A DNA stretch of 64,000 nucleotides from Oscillospiraceae bacterium (GCA_902774035.1 CACYHA010000013.1:57076-121075), one strand, 5' to 3'; counted from the first letter of the stretch, positions 1 to 8,772 are shown. Translations and numbers: made by a program. Notes: a model not told the origin generated them from the letters alone.

Positions 1-934
1 CGGCAGGAACCAGCGCCCACATGGATGTGCTGTTGACAACGAGCTTTTGCCGCGCCTTTTCCAGCGCTGCGGCGAGAACTTTTTTGAGTTGGCGTTCGCT
101 GAGCGCAAAGCGCAGCGCAAGGCTGATCTGATAGCCGAGGTCACCGCCGATCAGTTGGGGCAAAACGGTCTCATGGTCATAGTTGATGTCATAGATTTTC
201 ACATTGTCGGTCATAATATCGCCGAGGATCTGCGCACCGTCAAAGGCGGGGATCATACAGATGATCTTTTTGAACAACGGATAGTCCTCCGGATAATCGG
301 CGAGATACTGGGTCAGCACGGTCGCGCCCTGACTGACGGGAACCAGCGTGACCTGCTTTGCATCGGTCTGCTTGAGCACCACATTGTGGATATAGTCGTG
401 CAGGCCGTCGCCGGCTTCTTTGATGCTGCCGAAGGTATCATAGGTGAAGTAATAACGAACGTCGTTGTATTCCTCCAGACCGTGGATGCTGATGTGGTGC
501 TGGACGATCTGCTGCGCTTCGGGCGGCAGATTGCTGAACGCATCGCCATAGTAGTCAACGACCTTGTTGTAGACCGGCGTACCGTCGTCGTTCAGCGAGT
601 ACGGCTTGAAGATGTCGTCCATCACGCCCTCGACCGCATCGGTCAGGCCGACGTCCATTTTGGTGGCCGCAGAAGCCAGCACGGGGCCGAGCACCTTTTT
701 GAGAATGGCGCCCGTATCGTTGAGCCCGGGCAAGACAAAGGAATTGATGTTGCCCAGATAGGTGCCGTCGTTGTCATATACGGCGGTCTCGCTCTGCCCG
801 AAGCCCGGGATGAGCACGATGGGTGTTTTTTCCGCTTCCGTTTTCCTGCCGGCCGCAAAGGAAGCGGATGTGCACGAGAGCAGAAGCAAGAGAACGAGCA
901 GAACGCTGAGCAGTCTTTTTGCGGATGTTTTCAT
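1..934 (-). CDS. Secreted lipase-like alpha/beta hydrolase (partial, runs off the window)
   Basis: The frame is open from ATG 934 to the window edge, giving 311 codons without a stop. The N-terminus is a signal peptide; a Cys at residue 20 (LLSC) could make it a lipoprotein. After the signal comes VLIPGFGQS, resembling the N-terminal oxyanion-hole loop of lipases. Near residue 200 lies LVPVSQG, at the place of the nucleophile elbow GxSxG. Serine is kept here but Pro replaces the first Gly. The flanking pattern (RYYFTYDTFGSI, then a Tyr-rich helix and the elbow) matches the three other lipase-like genes in this window (22922, 24488, 53072), which have Cys at this site. The start has AAAGGA upstream and lies 26 bp after a small coupled ORF, so it may end an operon with the upstream symporter. 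The catalytic His/Asp region is outside the window. The substrate is unknown. Confidence 0.8.
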   Translation of the reverse strand, partial: MKTSAKRLLSVLLVLLLLLSCTSASFAAGRKTEAEKTPIVLIPGFGQSETAVYDNDGTYLGNINSFVLPGLNDTGAILKKVLGPVLASAATKMDVGLTDAVEGVMDDIFKPYSLNDDGTPVYNKVVDYYGDAFSNLPPEAQQIVQHHISIHGLEEYNDVRYYFTYDTFGSIKEAGDGLHDYIHNVVLKQTDAKQVTLVPVSQGATVLTQYLADYPEDYPLFKKIICMIPAFDGAQILGDIMTDNVKIYDINYDHETVLPQLIGGDLGYQISLALRFALSERQLKKVLAAALEKARQKLVVNSTSMWALVPA

Positions 935-960
935 CTTTTTCAAGTCCTTTCAAATGGTGT

Positions 961-1086
961 TTAACTACTTTGTAATCCTTTACTTCCAATATGAGCTACC
1001 GTTTGCGGCAGACTGTCGTCAATGTCGACTTCGTTGTTTCCATAGGCTGCAAGCAGAAGCACCGGAATGAGCAGGTTTTTTTTCAT
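961..1086 (-). CDS. Possible 41-aa coupled peptide
   Basis: This 42-codon frame starts at ATG 1086, inside an ATGA overlap with the stop of the preceding gene (1083-1535), and ends TAA at 961. The product starts MKKNLLIPVLLLAAYG, a short basic-hydrophobic stretch like a signal or membrane segment, followed by a polar tail rich in Asp, Gln and Ser. The 4-bp overlap is the arrangement seen between the two genes upstream (1532-1535) and implies translational coupling. There is no separate ribosome binding site and no recognised family. The overlap could be chance, but the hydrophobic N-terminus and absence of other features argue mildly for a real small protein. Confidence 0.4.
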   Translation of the reverse strand: MKKNLLIPVLLLAAYGNNEVDIDDSLPQTVAHIGSKGLQSS

Positions 1087-1535
1087 GTGTTCCATTTCTT
1101 CCGTAACTGTTCGGCTGCGTCTCTGATCTGAGGATTCTTCGTGCTGTCCCGGAGCTGCAGCAGCAGGTCGGACATTTCGTCCCGGGGCAGCTCCAGACGG
1201 TGCTGCAGATCGAGATGGTGCTTCAGGCAGCGCAGCAGCCGCAGGATGTGTTCGTCTTCTTCGCAGAGAAAGACCTCCTCCATCATGTCGACGCCGTCTT
1301 CCACGGCCATCTCCTCCAGCTTGCCGAAGGGTGTCGGGAAGCCCTTTTTCAGCAGCCTGACGTTTTTGATGTCGCTTTTGTAGAGCAGCAGAGAGGAAAA
1401 TTGCAGACCTTCCTCAAACGGACCGAACTCGTGTTCGTTGTATTCGGCGCTGTTGTGTTGGCAGATGCCGTCGATCACGTCGCCCCAAACGGTCGTGACC
1501 CGGACCCGCTTTCCGTCAAATTTATGCAGATTCAT
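1083..1535 (-). CDS. Hypothetical protein with Sm-like N-terminal region
   Basis: A 150-aa cytoplasmic protein. Residues 1-60 (starting MNLHKFDGKRVRVTTVWGDV) have the alternating hydrophobic pattern and Gly turns of a small beta-barrel such as Sm/LSm. This is inference from the pattern only. The rest is acidic then helical, rich in Glu, Leu and Arg (ILRLLRCLKHHLDLQHRLEL), ending in a charged amphipathic helix. The start overlaps the stop of the upstream acetyltransferase gene by 4 bp (ATGA), so the two are probably translationally coupled. No catalytic motif is visible and the function is unknown. Confidence 0.75.
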   Translation of the reverse strand: MNLHKFDGKRVRVTTVWGDVIDGICQHNSAEYNEHEFGPFEEGLQFSSLLLYKSDIKNVRLLKKGFPTPFGKLEEMAVEDGVDMMEEVFLCEEDEHILRLLRCLKHHLDLQHRLELPRDEMSDLLLQLRDSTKNPQIRDAAEQLRKKWNT

Positions 1536-2311
1536 GCTTTCTTTTCGGTGTCGCTGCCCACTTGCAGGCTTGACAGCAATTTCAGAAATTTTTTGTCATT
1601 CATTTGCTCATTTGTCAAATATACGCCGTTGAAAAACAGGGCATAGGTCGTGACCGGCGTCGGGGCGTTTTGCGCGTCTGCCTCGGTCTGCAGATGGATC
1701 GCCTTGAACCGGACGCCCTGTTCCTTTGCCGTTTGTTCAACGATGGGCACATATTTGGCGTTGAACGGACATTGGCTCGTGTAGTACAACACGAAGCCTT
1801 CCTCCTGCACCTGCGGATGCTTGGCGCAGGGTTTGAACGCCGGCTTTTTTGCGCCGGGATCAAAGAGGAGCGCCCAGAGCTGAATGCCGTTGTCCGCTTC
1901 GTCGCACACGGAAAAGCCCATGTGCTGCAGATACTTCGGATCGGCCAGAAACGGCTTTTTCTTTGCGCAAGAGAGAATGCAGAGCCCCTTTTTGCCTTTG
2001 GCCTTGCTGTCCCGGATGCAGCGATCCAGCAACTCGCCGGAATAGCCGTGCCCCTTGAACGCGCCGGAGACCCACAGACAGTCGATATACATATAACCGT
2101 CTGCAAGCAGCGGGTTCCACGCGTGTTCGGCGGGAATGTATTCGATGAAGCATTTTCCGCGCTCGGCGCTTTTCAAGAACACCAGTCCGTCATCGAACCG
2201 CTGCGCCAGCCATGCCTTTTTGGACGAGACCTGCACGTCTTTGTTGTTGGAGATCGCGCAGCAGATGTGCTCGCGCTCCAGATTCTCCGCTGTAACAGTG
2301 AGATACTCCAT
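1532..2311 (-). CDS. GNAT N-acetyltransferase with YoaP-like C-terminal domain
   Basis: A 259-aa protein. The N-terminal half is a GNAT fold: the segment GAFKGHGYSGELLDRCIRDS fits the acetyl-CoA pyrophosphate loop (usual form Q/RxxGxG/A) and its helix, followed by GLCILSCAKKKPFLADPKYL. The C-terminal half contains FVLYYTSQCPFNAKYVPIVE and later TTYALFFNGVYLTNEQMNDK, like the thioredoxin-like C-terminal domain of B. subtilis YoaP. Members of this family acetylate small molecules, but the substrate is not known. It starts 3 bp after the stop of the symporter gene and overlaps the next gene by 4 bp, so it belongs to a minus-strand operon. Confidence 0.85.
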   Translation of the reverse strand: MEYLTVTAENLEREHICCAISNNKDVQVSSKKAWLAQRFDDGLVFLKSAERGKCFIEYIPAEHAWNPLLADGYMYIDCLWVSGAFKGHGYSGELLDRCIRDSKAKGKKGLCILSCAKKKPFLADPKYLQHMGFSVCDEADNGIQLWALLFDPGAKKPAFKPCAKHPQVQEEGFVLYYTSQCPFNAKYVPIVEQTAKEQGVRFKAIHLQTEADAQNAPTPVTTYALFFNGVYLTNEQMNDKKFLKLLSSLQVGSDTEKKA

Positions 2312-2314
2312 TGC

Positions 2315-3694
2315 TCAGTTATCCTGTGCGCTCAGTTTTTCGCTGCGACGTTCGGCCAGCTCCTGCTGCATCTGCGCGGTCTTTTTCTTATCCAGCGGAT
2401 AGAGCAGGATGAGCGCGAGCATGAGAACGATCATCAGGAAGGGGCCGAGGGTGGAGACATTGTAGATGCCGTCGAGCACCTCCTGCGTCTGGGCGCCGAT
2501 GGCGTTTTTGTCGTAGCCGATCATGGCGTTGAGCATCGGCACGATGGCGGCCAGCGCCTGTCCCATCTTGCGCACGAAGGTGAACACAGCGTAGTTTGTG
2601 GCCTCTTCGCGTTTGCCGGTGACCCATTCCTGGTGGTCGACGATATCGCCGCACATGGCCCAGACTTCAAGGATCACAAAGCCGATGCCGGCGTTGACAA
2701 AGAAGGCGAGGATGATATAGAACCAGACGTTGGTGAAATGGCCCAGCCAGGAGATCAGCGAGGCGGCGGCTGAAACCGAAAAGCCCGCGATGCAGATCTC
2801 TTTTTTGCCCCATTTGCGGATCATTTTGTTCGCGAAGGGGATCATGATGAGCATGGGCAGATACGAGATGATGAGATAGATCGAGCTGAACCCGCTCTTT
2901 TGATAGAAGTCCTTGAACAGATAGACGTTTGCGGAGTTGATGTAGAGCTGCACGGCGATCACGAGGCCGCCGATGAGGCTCATGGTCACGAAGGCGCGGT
3001 CCTTGATAATGTCCTTGAGGGTGGAGGTGATGTGTACCTCCTCGTTGCTGAGCGTCACAAGCTCCGGCTTTTCCTTTGTCCAGAGATAGGAGACAATATA
3101 GATGAGCATCATCAGCACGGCCACGGCGCACATGGCGAGGAAGAGGCGCTGTCCGTCCATCTGCTGGCCGTCTTCGCCGCCGACCATGACGAACAGCGGG
3201 AAGAGCAGTTGGGGAATGTTGCCGAAACCGCCGCCGATGGCGCGGCAGACGGAGAGGTTGCCGCGCTCGTTTTCCCGGTCGGTCATGACCATGGCGAGCG
3301 AACCGTAAGGCACGGAGAGCACGGTATAGATCATGCCGTAAAGAATATAGGCGGCGGCGACATAGATCGTGTTGAAGGTGAGGTTGCCGGTGAATTTGGT
3401 ATAGACCAAAACGGCGGACACGGCAAGCGGAAAGCCGGCGTAGAGGATGAACGGGCGGTATTTGCCGCCTTTGCCGGGCTTTTTGCGCTGAACGATGCCG
3501 CCCATCAGGGGATCGTTGATGGCGTCCCAGATGCGGGCGATCCAGAAAATGGCGGTCACGACCGCGCCCGTGATGCCGAGAATGTCGGTGCAGTAGGTGG
3601 CAAGATACGTGCCCATGACGCAGAAGGCCAGATTGTTGGCGGTGTCACAGATCGTATAGCCGATATAGTTTTTTGCGGAAAGCTTTTCTCCCAT
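2315..3694 (-). CDS. GPH-family sugar:cation symporter (MFS)
   Basis: A 459-aa integral membrane protein with about twelve hydrophobic segments. The N-terminal signature (NYIGYTICDTANNLAFCVMG, then FWIARIWDAINDPLMGGIV) is that of glycoside-pentoside-hexuronide:cation symporters of the MelB/YicJ type. The conserved Asp residues in the first helices and the DPLMG loop are present. A loop with EKPEL and a charged linker divides the two halves. It probably imports a glycoside or sugar acid using a cation gradient, but the substrate cannot be told. The ribosome binding site AAAGGAG lies 7 bp before ATG 3694. It is the first gene of a run with the acetyltransferase and the Sm-like protein. Confidence 0.9.
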   Translation of the reverse strand: MGEKLSAKNYIGYTICDTANNLAFCVMGTYLATYCTDILGITGAVVTAIFWIARIWDAINDPLMGGIVQRKKPGKGGKYRPFILYAGFPLAVSAVLVYTKFTGNLTFNTIYVAAAYILYGMIYTVLSVPYGSLAMVMTDRENERGNLSVCRAIGGGFGNIPQLLFPLFVMVGGEDGQQMDGQRLFLAMCAVAVLMMLIYIVSYLWTKEKPELVTLSNEEVHITSTLKDIIKDRAFVTMSLIGGLVIAVQLYINSANVYLFKDFYQKSGFSSIYLIISYLPMLIMIPFANKMIRKWGKKEICIAGFSVSAAASLISWLGHFTNVWFYIILAFFVNAGIGFVILEVWAMCGDIVDHQEWVTGKREEATNYAVFTFVRKMGQALAAIVPMLNAMIGYDKNAIGAQTQEVLDGIYNVSTLGPFLMIVLMLALILLYPLDKKKTAQMQQELAERRSEKLSAQDN

Positions 3695-3715
3695 GACGGT
3701 TCTCCTTTTGATTTG

Positions 3716-3748
3716 AAAAAATAAGCGGAGCCTGAAAATCAGCCCCGC
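3716..3748 (-). terminator. Terminator after the 63-aa membrane protein
   Basis: On the minus strand a GC-rich imperfect hairpin (arms 3740-3748 and 3725-3734) is followed by a T-rich run at 3722-3716. It lies between the 63-aa gene and the symporter gene and would separate their transcripts, or allow partial read-through. Confidence 0.55.
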
Positions 3749-3762
3749 CTGTGTTTGGATTG

Positions 3763-3954
3763 TTACGCAACTGTTGTTTCGGAAATGAAGTCACCGTCGA
3801 AGCTGGCGCAGGAAACATAGTTTTCTCTGTTGTCGGCGTCCTTGGCGTTTTTCTTTTCGATCAGCTTCTGCACTGCGATGTAAACGGCAACTGCGGCGCC
3901 GACGATCGCGGCAATGATGGCGACGATTTTTGCGATTTTCTTAAAAGTATCCAT
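3763..3954 (-). CDS. Small single-pass membrane protein, 63 aa
   Basis: The protein has a basic start (MDTFKKIAK), one hydrophobic helix (residues 9-30, rich in Ile/Ala/Val), a Lys-rich flank (KLIEKKN) and a short acidic Cys-containing tail ending in YVSCASFDGDFISETTVA. It has a strong GGAGG ribosome binding site 8 bp before ATG 3954 and its own promoter. Short proteins of this layout, with a YVSC-type acidic tail, are familiar to me from Oscillospiraceae genomes but have no assigned role. It most likely inserts in the cytoplasmic membrane. Confidence 0.8.
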   Translation of the reverse strand: MDTFKKIAKIVAIIAAIVGAAVAVYIAVQKLIEKKNAKDADNRENYVSCASFDGDFISETTVA

Positions 3955-3986
3955 GAAATGTACCTCCGTATTTCTTTGTTGTGGTT

Positions 3987-4016
3987 ATTATACCATGTTT
4001 GCGGTAGGAAAGTCAA
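3987..4016 (-). promoter_or_regulatory. Sigma-A-type promoter for the 63-aa gene
   Basis: Minus strand: TTGACT (4016-4011), 18-bp spacer, TATAAT (3992-3987), about 33 bp before the start codon. Confidence 0.75.
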
Positions 4017-4035
4017 CCGATATTGAAGATTTTGT

Positions 4036-4995
4036 TCAATAGGAAATGTCGTAGGTCGCGGTGTGGTCGCCGTGCATCCTGGTTGTGACCGACATCACAA
4101 GGGAGCCGTGGCCTTCGCTGTTGGAGACGGTGACATGGTGCACGAGGGAGACCAGGCGGCCGCTGCTGTCCACGGTGGCGTCAATGGTGGAATTGTCGTA
4201 CGTCACGGTGAAATCGTCCACCTTGGCGGCGGAGGGCAGGCCCATGGAATCCTTGTTGAGGGTCTGGAACACACCGGAATAAGTCTGCGCAGGGGTCGTC
4301 ATCGTCTGGGTGTCCTTGCCGAAGGTCAGGTGCATCGTGTAGCCGCCGCCGGCTGTGGCCGTTGCCGTTGCGGATTGAACAGCGCTTTCGCTCACGCTCG
4401 CCTGCCGGCCGATGGGCGCGATGACATTGTTGGGCGAAAGGCCGGAATTCGCGTCCGTTCCGCCCGAAAAACGGTAGTTCACCGGCGTGGTCTTGCGGTT
4501 GCCTTCAATGATCTTGTTTGCCATGGTGCGCACCGAGGCGGGCGTGATCTCGTCGATCACCACGTTGAGCGTCTCGGTTTTCACAAGGCTGAAGTCCGGC
4601 GTGCTTTTGAGCGTGTTGACCGCGTTGAGATAGGCCGCGACAATGGCGGCTTTGCCGGTGGGGACCGTTTGTCCCACCGGGGCGGGCGCGGTCGTTTCGG
4701 TCGGTGTGCCGGGAAAAACAGAGCTGCCCGTGGTCGCGGCAGAATCCGACGCGAGAACAGAGGTGCCTGCCGGAACCGTGGTGCTGTAGCTGTTGCCGCC
4801 CGCCGTGGCAAAGGGCGCAGCGGTCGTGGCCGGCGCCGTTGTTGTGGGCGCAGTGGTGCTCGTCAGCGGCGGCAGTGTGGTCGCCGGCGGCCGGTTTTTC
4901 CGGGCGCGCAGCACGCCAAAGGCGAGAATGCCGCTGGCGATCCAAACGGCTGCAATGAGAATGCCGAGGATTTGAAAAAGTCTTTTTCGTGTCAT
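4036..4995 (-). CDS. Membrane-anchored surface protein with Thr-rich linker
   Basis: A 319-aa protein. It begins with a basic stretch and one hydrophobic helix (residues 7-30), read as an uncleaved anchor or signal. A low-complexity Thr/Ala/Pro linker follows (about 36-105, e.g. TTTAPATTAAP). The folded part (about 110-319) starts AAIVAAYLNAVNTLKSTPDF and ends with beta-rich sequence (SLVMSVTTRMHGDHTATYDI). This part resembles the last 200 or so residues of the FN3 protein encoded just upstream (AYALMLVQAVNNTRYESGTV, and its beta-rich end). The start is 10 bp after that gene's stop with AAGGATCACGCT before the ATG, so the two form an operon. The function is unknown; an envelope-associated partner of the FN3 protein is a reasonable guess. 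Confidence 0.8.
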   Translation of the reverse strand: MTRKRLFQILGILIAAVWIASGILAFGVLRARKNRPPATTLPPLTSTTAPTTTAPATTAAPFATAGGNSYSTTVPAGTSVLASDSAATTGSSVFPGTPTETTAPAPVGQTVPTGKAAIVAAYLNAVNTLKSTPDFSLVKTETLNVVIDEITPASVRTMANKIIEGNRKTTPVNYRFSGGTDANSGLSPNNVIAPIGRQASVSESAVQSATATATAGGGYTMHLTFGKDTQTMTTPAQTYSGVFQTLNKDSMGLPSAAKVDDFTVTYDNSTIDATVDSSGRLVSLVHHVTVSNSEGHGSLVMSVTTRMHGDHTATYDISY

Positions 4996-5005
4996 AGCGT
5001 GATCC

Positions 5006-8000
5006 TTATCGGCTGAAAGAATATTTGAAGATGGAAGAGCTGACCATCGGGATGGTGCGCGGGATAAACAATATCGTCATGGTGACGTCCATGGTGAACG
5101 GATTATTGATCTCATAGGAATCCAGCGTATAGTCTTTGTTGATCTTTGCCGTGATCGTGGTATCGCCCACGGTGGAGTTTCCGATGCTGGCCTGGTTGCT
5201 GTACTGGGAGAGCTGATCGCTGCTGTCGGCAATGCTGTCCAGGAAGCCCGGATGATAGGTCGCCTTCTGCGAGGCGGAGAAGGATTCCTTGTTGAGAACG
5301 ATCGTCACGGTGGTGGAGCCGTCGCCACCCGTCGTGGCGGTCACGGATTTGACGCCCTTCTTGAAGGAATTCAGGTTGTGCTGGTCATAGAGATAGGTCT
5401 TGCCGGCGTTGGGCGTGATGGCGTTATACAGCCACAGGGTGTAATTCTTGGTGGTCGTCGTGCCGTCGGATTTCGTAGTGGTGTAGGTCGCTTCGCCGGA
5501 GGCATTGGTGAAGGTGCAGGTCGTCTTTGAGGTTTCTCTGTCCTCCACGGTCTGGCCTGCAGCGGTGGCGGAGCTCTTCAGCTCGGTCTCCGCGGTCATT
5601 TTCACCGTGCCGCTTTCATAGCGTGTATTGTTGACTGCCTGAACCAGCATGAGGGCATAGGCTTCCTTTTCCCCGTCAGAGGAGGATGCGGTGAGCGTGC
5701 CGGGCGCCGGTGTGGTGTAATCGCAGTCGTCATAGGAAAGATAGGCCTTCAAGTCGGTTTCCGCATAGGCGAGCTGCTTGTTTTCGTCGTTGATATCCAG
5801 CGCGAAGATGCGGTATTTCACGGTGCCGAGGGCCGAAACGCGGACGGTCTGGAGGTAGTTCGGCGCAAGACGCAGCGTGGCGGTGGTGCCGCTTGCCACG
5901 GGCAGCGTTTCCCATTTGTTTGCGCCGTGGGAGACCTCGGTGCGCACTTCATAGCTGCCCGCGCCGTTCGCCGCGTTCCAGGAAACGGCGGTGGTGCTGT
6001 CGGAGCCGGGGGCGCATTTCACGCCCAGATCGCTCTCCTTCATATTGCTGTACATCCGCGGCAGGATGCTGCCGGAGACGAGCTCTTCCCATTGGTTCGT
6101 TGCCGGGTTCAGCATTTCGACCGCATATTTCGCGTTGCCGTCGTTGACCTCTTCCCAGGTCACGGAATAGCCGTTGCCGGTCTCGTTCAGATTCATTTTG
6201 ACCCCAGTGATCTTCTGGGAGGCCGTGGGAGTTCTGCCGCCGGCCGGGTTAGTGGGATTTGTCGGATTCGTCGGATTCGTCGGCTCGGTGGGGTTGGTCG
6301 GCTCAGTGGGATTCGTCGGCTCCGTGGTTGCCGGCGTCGAGGTGGTGGTCGCAACGGCTTCCGGCGAGTATTCGCCGTATTGGGCGTTGCCCGCAGTGGT
6401 GTTGACGGCGCGCACGCGGAAGTGGTACTCCGTCAGTGGGGAAAGGCCGGAGACTACATGGGGGATCGCCTTTGCGGTGCCGACGGACACAAATTCGCCG
6501 CTGCCGGTCTTCTGCTGAATGTCGTAGGATTCCGCGCCCGTGACCGCCGTCCAGCGCAGGGAGATCTCGCTCCCGCTGACTGCGGTGGCGGAAAGGCCGG
6601 TCACTTTTTCCGGAACGGTCTTCACGGTGAGGGTGCCGGGGGCGCTCTGAACGCCGCTGATCACGGCGCAGACCTGAACGGTGTATTCCGTACCCGGCGT
6701 GCGGCCGGTGACGGAAACAGAGGCTTTGTCGCCGTTATAGGTCACGTTGGCGTTCGCGTCGTTGAAGGTGCTGCCGCCGGAGGAGATGCTGATCTTATAG
6801 CTGCCGGCTTCCGCCTGACGGGTCCAGGTGAGCTTGAAGGAGGTGGTGGTCACGTCGCTGGCCGCAAGATCCTTTACGGCGGGAGGCAGAGCCTTTGCGG
6901 AGGCGATGTTGGAGTAGTTGCCGTAATACTTCGTGCCGTTTTCGCTGTAATAGGCGCGCACACGGAAAGAATAGTTGATGTTCAGAGAAAGATTTTCCGC
7001 GGCGGCCGTGGTGTCGGAGACGTCGCAGAGGATCTCCCAGTTGGCGTTGTCGGTGGATTTGGAGACCTCGTAACCGTCGGCGCCGCCCGTGGGATTCCAG
7101 CTCAAGCTCACGCCGCCGCTGATACCCGCGGCGCGCAGACCCTCCACGCGGTCGGGCGCTGTGCGCACGTTCAGCTTGGCGGGCAGACCTTCGCCGGCGG
7201 CATATTTGGCGCTGACACGGATGAAATAGTCCGTGTTGGGAGAAAGGCTGCCCAGCGTAGCGCTGACCGTGCTGCCGGAGACGGTCGGCACCGCGGAGGC
7301 TGTGGTGAAGTTCTTGCCGTCGGTGCTGGTTTCAATGAGATAACCGGAGGCGTCCGGCATCACGTTCCAGCTCAGGCCGACGGATTTGTCCGCGATGGCG
7401 GTGACTTTCAGCCCTTTGACGGAGGCCTTTGCCGTGGTGACCTTCAGCACAGCGGAGTAGGGGCCGTAGGTGTTGCCGCCGTTGACGCTGTGATAGGGAC
7501 GCACGCGGAACTGATAGGATGTCAACTCCTCCAGACCGGAAAGATGATAGTTCAGCTTATCCGTGGCGCCGAGATACTTCCATTTTTCGCCGACAAGCTG
7601 TTCCACCCGGTAGTTCTGCGCGTTCTTGGAGCGCTTCCAGCTCAGGGTGATCTCGTCGCTGCCCACGTCGGCGGCCTTGAAGCCTGTCACGGCTGCGGGC
7701 GCGGTGCGCACGGAGAGATTGTCAGAGAATTTGGAATAGAAATTGCGGTCGGCGGTCTTGATGACAGAGCGCACGCTGAAGATGCAGTCGGTACCTGGCT
7801 GGAGCTTGGTCGCGGCGAACGCGTTCTTGGTCGGACGACCGAGGATCTTCTGGGTGTTGCCGCTGACGGAATAGACCACATATCCGTTGGCGCCGGCGAC
7901 CTTGTTCCATTTGAGCACGACCTTGGTGTCGGTCACTTTTGTGTGCTTCAGTCCGGTCGGAACCGTGACCGGTGCGGTTTTCACGGCCAGACGCTTGCAG

Positions 8001-8596
8001 TAAGCGCCGTAGTAGTTCTTTCCGCCGACCTTCTGATAGGCGCAGACGCGGAATTTATAGGTCAGACCCGGCTCAAGCCCCTTGATCTTTGCTGCGGTTT
8101 TGGCCGTTTTCTTCACAACGGTCGTCCATTTGCCGTTGATATACTGCTGGACACGGTAGCCGGTCACGTTGTTTTGCCTGTTCCATTTCAGGTTCACGGC
8201 AGAGGTGCTTTTTGCGCTGCAGGAAAGCCCCGTCACCTTTGCCGGGGCGGGGGAGACACGCAAAACAGCGGAAAAACCGCCGTAGCTCGTGCTGCCTTTG
8301 GCACGCACGGCACGCACGCGGAAGGAATAGCTCGCGCCCATGCGCAGTCCCTTGACGGTAAAGGTGCGCTCCGAAGTGAGCTTTACCCTTTGCCAGTTGT
8401 TGCTTTTCAACTGCTGCAGCTCATAACCCGTCGCGCCGGAAACAGCGGACCATTTCAGGGTAACGGAGGTGGGCGTCGTGTCGGCAAGCACAAGCTTTTT
8501 CACAGTGCCGAGGGCGGCGAACGCCGGGACGGCTGCGGAAACGATCAGCAGCGCGCACAGACAGACGCTGAGCAGAGATTTCAATCGTTGTTTCAT
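5006..8596 (-). CDS. Secreted fibronectin type III repeat protein, 1196 aa
   Basis: Residues 1-28 are a signal peptide with an AFA-type cleavage site. About eight FN3 repeats follow (roughly 30-750), each with a Trp in the early core (TLKWSAV, NLKWNRQ, TLSWKRS), a GYxV strand and the YxFRVRAY motif. A TEPTNP-type Pro/Thr linker (about 755-790) leads to two more beta-sandwich units and a final domain of about 210 residues resembling the C-terminal part of the next gene's product. No sortase motif, dockerin or catalytic site was seen, so an adhesive or scaffold role at the cell surface is likely. AGGAGG precedes ATG 8596, and a promoter sits at 8627-8655. It is the first gene of a two-gene operon. 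A long antisense frame over this gene is treated as a codon-usage shadow. Confidence 0.92.
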   Translation of the reverse strand: MKQRLKSLLSVCLCALLIVSAAVPAFAALGTVKKLVLADTTPTSVTLKWSAVSGATGYELQQLKSNNWQRVKLTSERTFTVKGLRMGASYSFRVRAVRAKGSTSYGGFSAVLRVSPAPAKVTGLSCSAKSTSAVNLKWNRQNNVTGYRVQQYINGKWTTVVKKTAKTAAKIKGLEPGLTYKFRVCAYQKVGGKNYYGAYCKRLAVKTAPVTVPTGLKHTKVTDTKVVLKWNKVAGANGYVVYSVSGNTQKILGRPTKNAFAATKLQPGTDCIFSVRSVIKTADRNFYSKFSDNLSVRTAPAAVTGFKAADVGSDEITLSWKRSKNAQNYRVEQLVGEKWKYLGATDKLNYHLSGLEELTSYQFRVRPYHSVNGGNTYGPYSAVLKVTTAKASVKGLKVTAIADKSVGLSWNVMPDASGYLIETSTDGKNFTTASAVPTVSGSTVSATLGSLSPNTDYFIRVSAKYAAGEGLPAKLNVRTAPDRVEGLRAAGISGGVSLSWNPTGGADGYEVSKSTDNANWEILCDVSDTTAAAENLSLNINYSFRVRAYYSENGTKYYGNYSNIASAKALPPAVKDLAASDVTTTSFKLTWTRQAEAGSYKISISSGGSTFNDANANVTYNGDKASVSVTGRTPGTEYTVQVCAVISGVQSAPGTLTVKTVPEKVTGLSATAVSGSEISLRWTAVTGAESYDIQQKTGSGEFVSVGTAKAIPHVVSGLSPLTEYHFRVRAVNTTAGNAQYGEYSPEAVATTTSTPATTEPTNPTEPTNPTEPTNPTNPTNPTNPAGGRTPTASQKITGVKMNLNETGNGYSVTWEEVNDGNAKYAVEMLNPATNQWEELVSGSILPRMYSNMKESDLGVKCAPGSDSTTAVSWNAANGAGSYEVRTEVSHGANKWETLPVASGTTATLRLAPNYLQTVRVSALGTVKYRIFALDINDENKQLAYAETDLKAYLSYDDCDYTTPAPGTLTASSSDGEKEAYALMLVQAVNNTRYESGTVKMTAETELKSSATAAGQTVEDRETSKTTCTFTNASGEATYTTTKSDGTTTTKNYTLWLYNAITPNAGKTYLYDQHNLNSFKKGVKSVTATTGGDGSTTVTIVLNKESFSASQKATYHPGFLDSIADSSDQLSQYSNQASIGNSTVGDTTITAKINKDYTLDSYEINNPFTMDVTMTILFIPRTIPMVSSSIFKYSFSR

Positions 8597-8626
8597 GGAA
8601 AAAACCTCCTAAGAGTAATCATAAAC

Positions 8627-8655
8627 ATGATAGCATGTTCCGCCGGGAAAAACAA
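8627..8655 (-). promoter_or_regulatory. Promoter of the FN3-repeat operon
   Basis: Minus strand: TTGTTT (8655-8650), 17-bp spacer ending in TGC (extended -10), TATCAT (8632-8627). The transcript would start about 20 bp before the AGGAGG site. Confidence 0.6.
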
Positions 8656-8731
8656 TCTTTAATTTGTAAATTCTTTGAAGGCGGTGTAAATTCTTTGGAA
8701 AACATCTGTGAATGTTCCGAAAAAAGAAAAG

Positions 8732-8753
8732 GAGACGGGAAACATCCCATCTC
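8732..8753 (-). terminator. rpsT terminator
   Basis: Minus strand: GAGATGGG (8753-8746), 6-nt loop, CCCGTCTC (8739-8732) with one U-G pair, followed by a T-rich tract (8731-8721). It lies 20 bp after the rpsT stop. Confidence 0.8.
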
Positions 8754-8772
8754 ATTTCACAAAGTTGCCGTT

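Noticed and set aside
774-989. 71-codon minus-strand frame overlapping the first lipase-like gene
   Set aside because: It is a shifted frame over the signal-peptide region. The ATG 934 frame encodes a clear signal peptide and lipase-like sequence.
5927-8662. A 911-codon open frame antisense to the FN3 gene
   Set aside because: Same cause as above. The product is Gly/Val/His-rich without family features, and it would start inside FN3 repeats.
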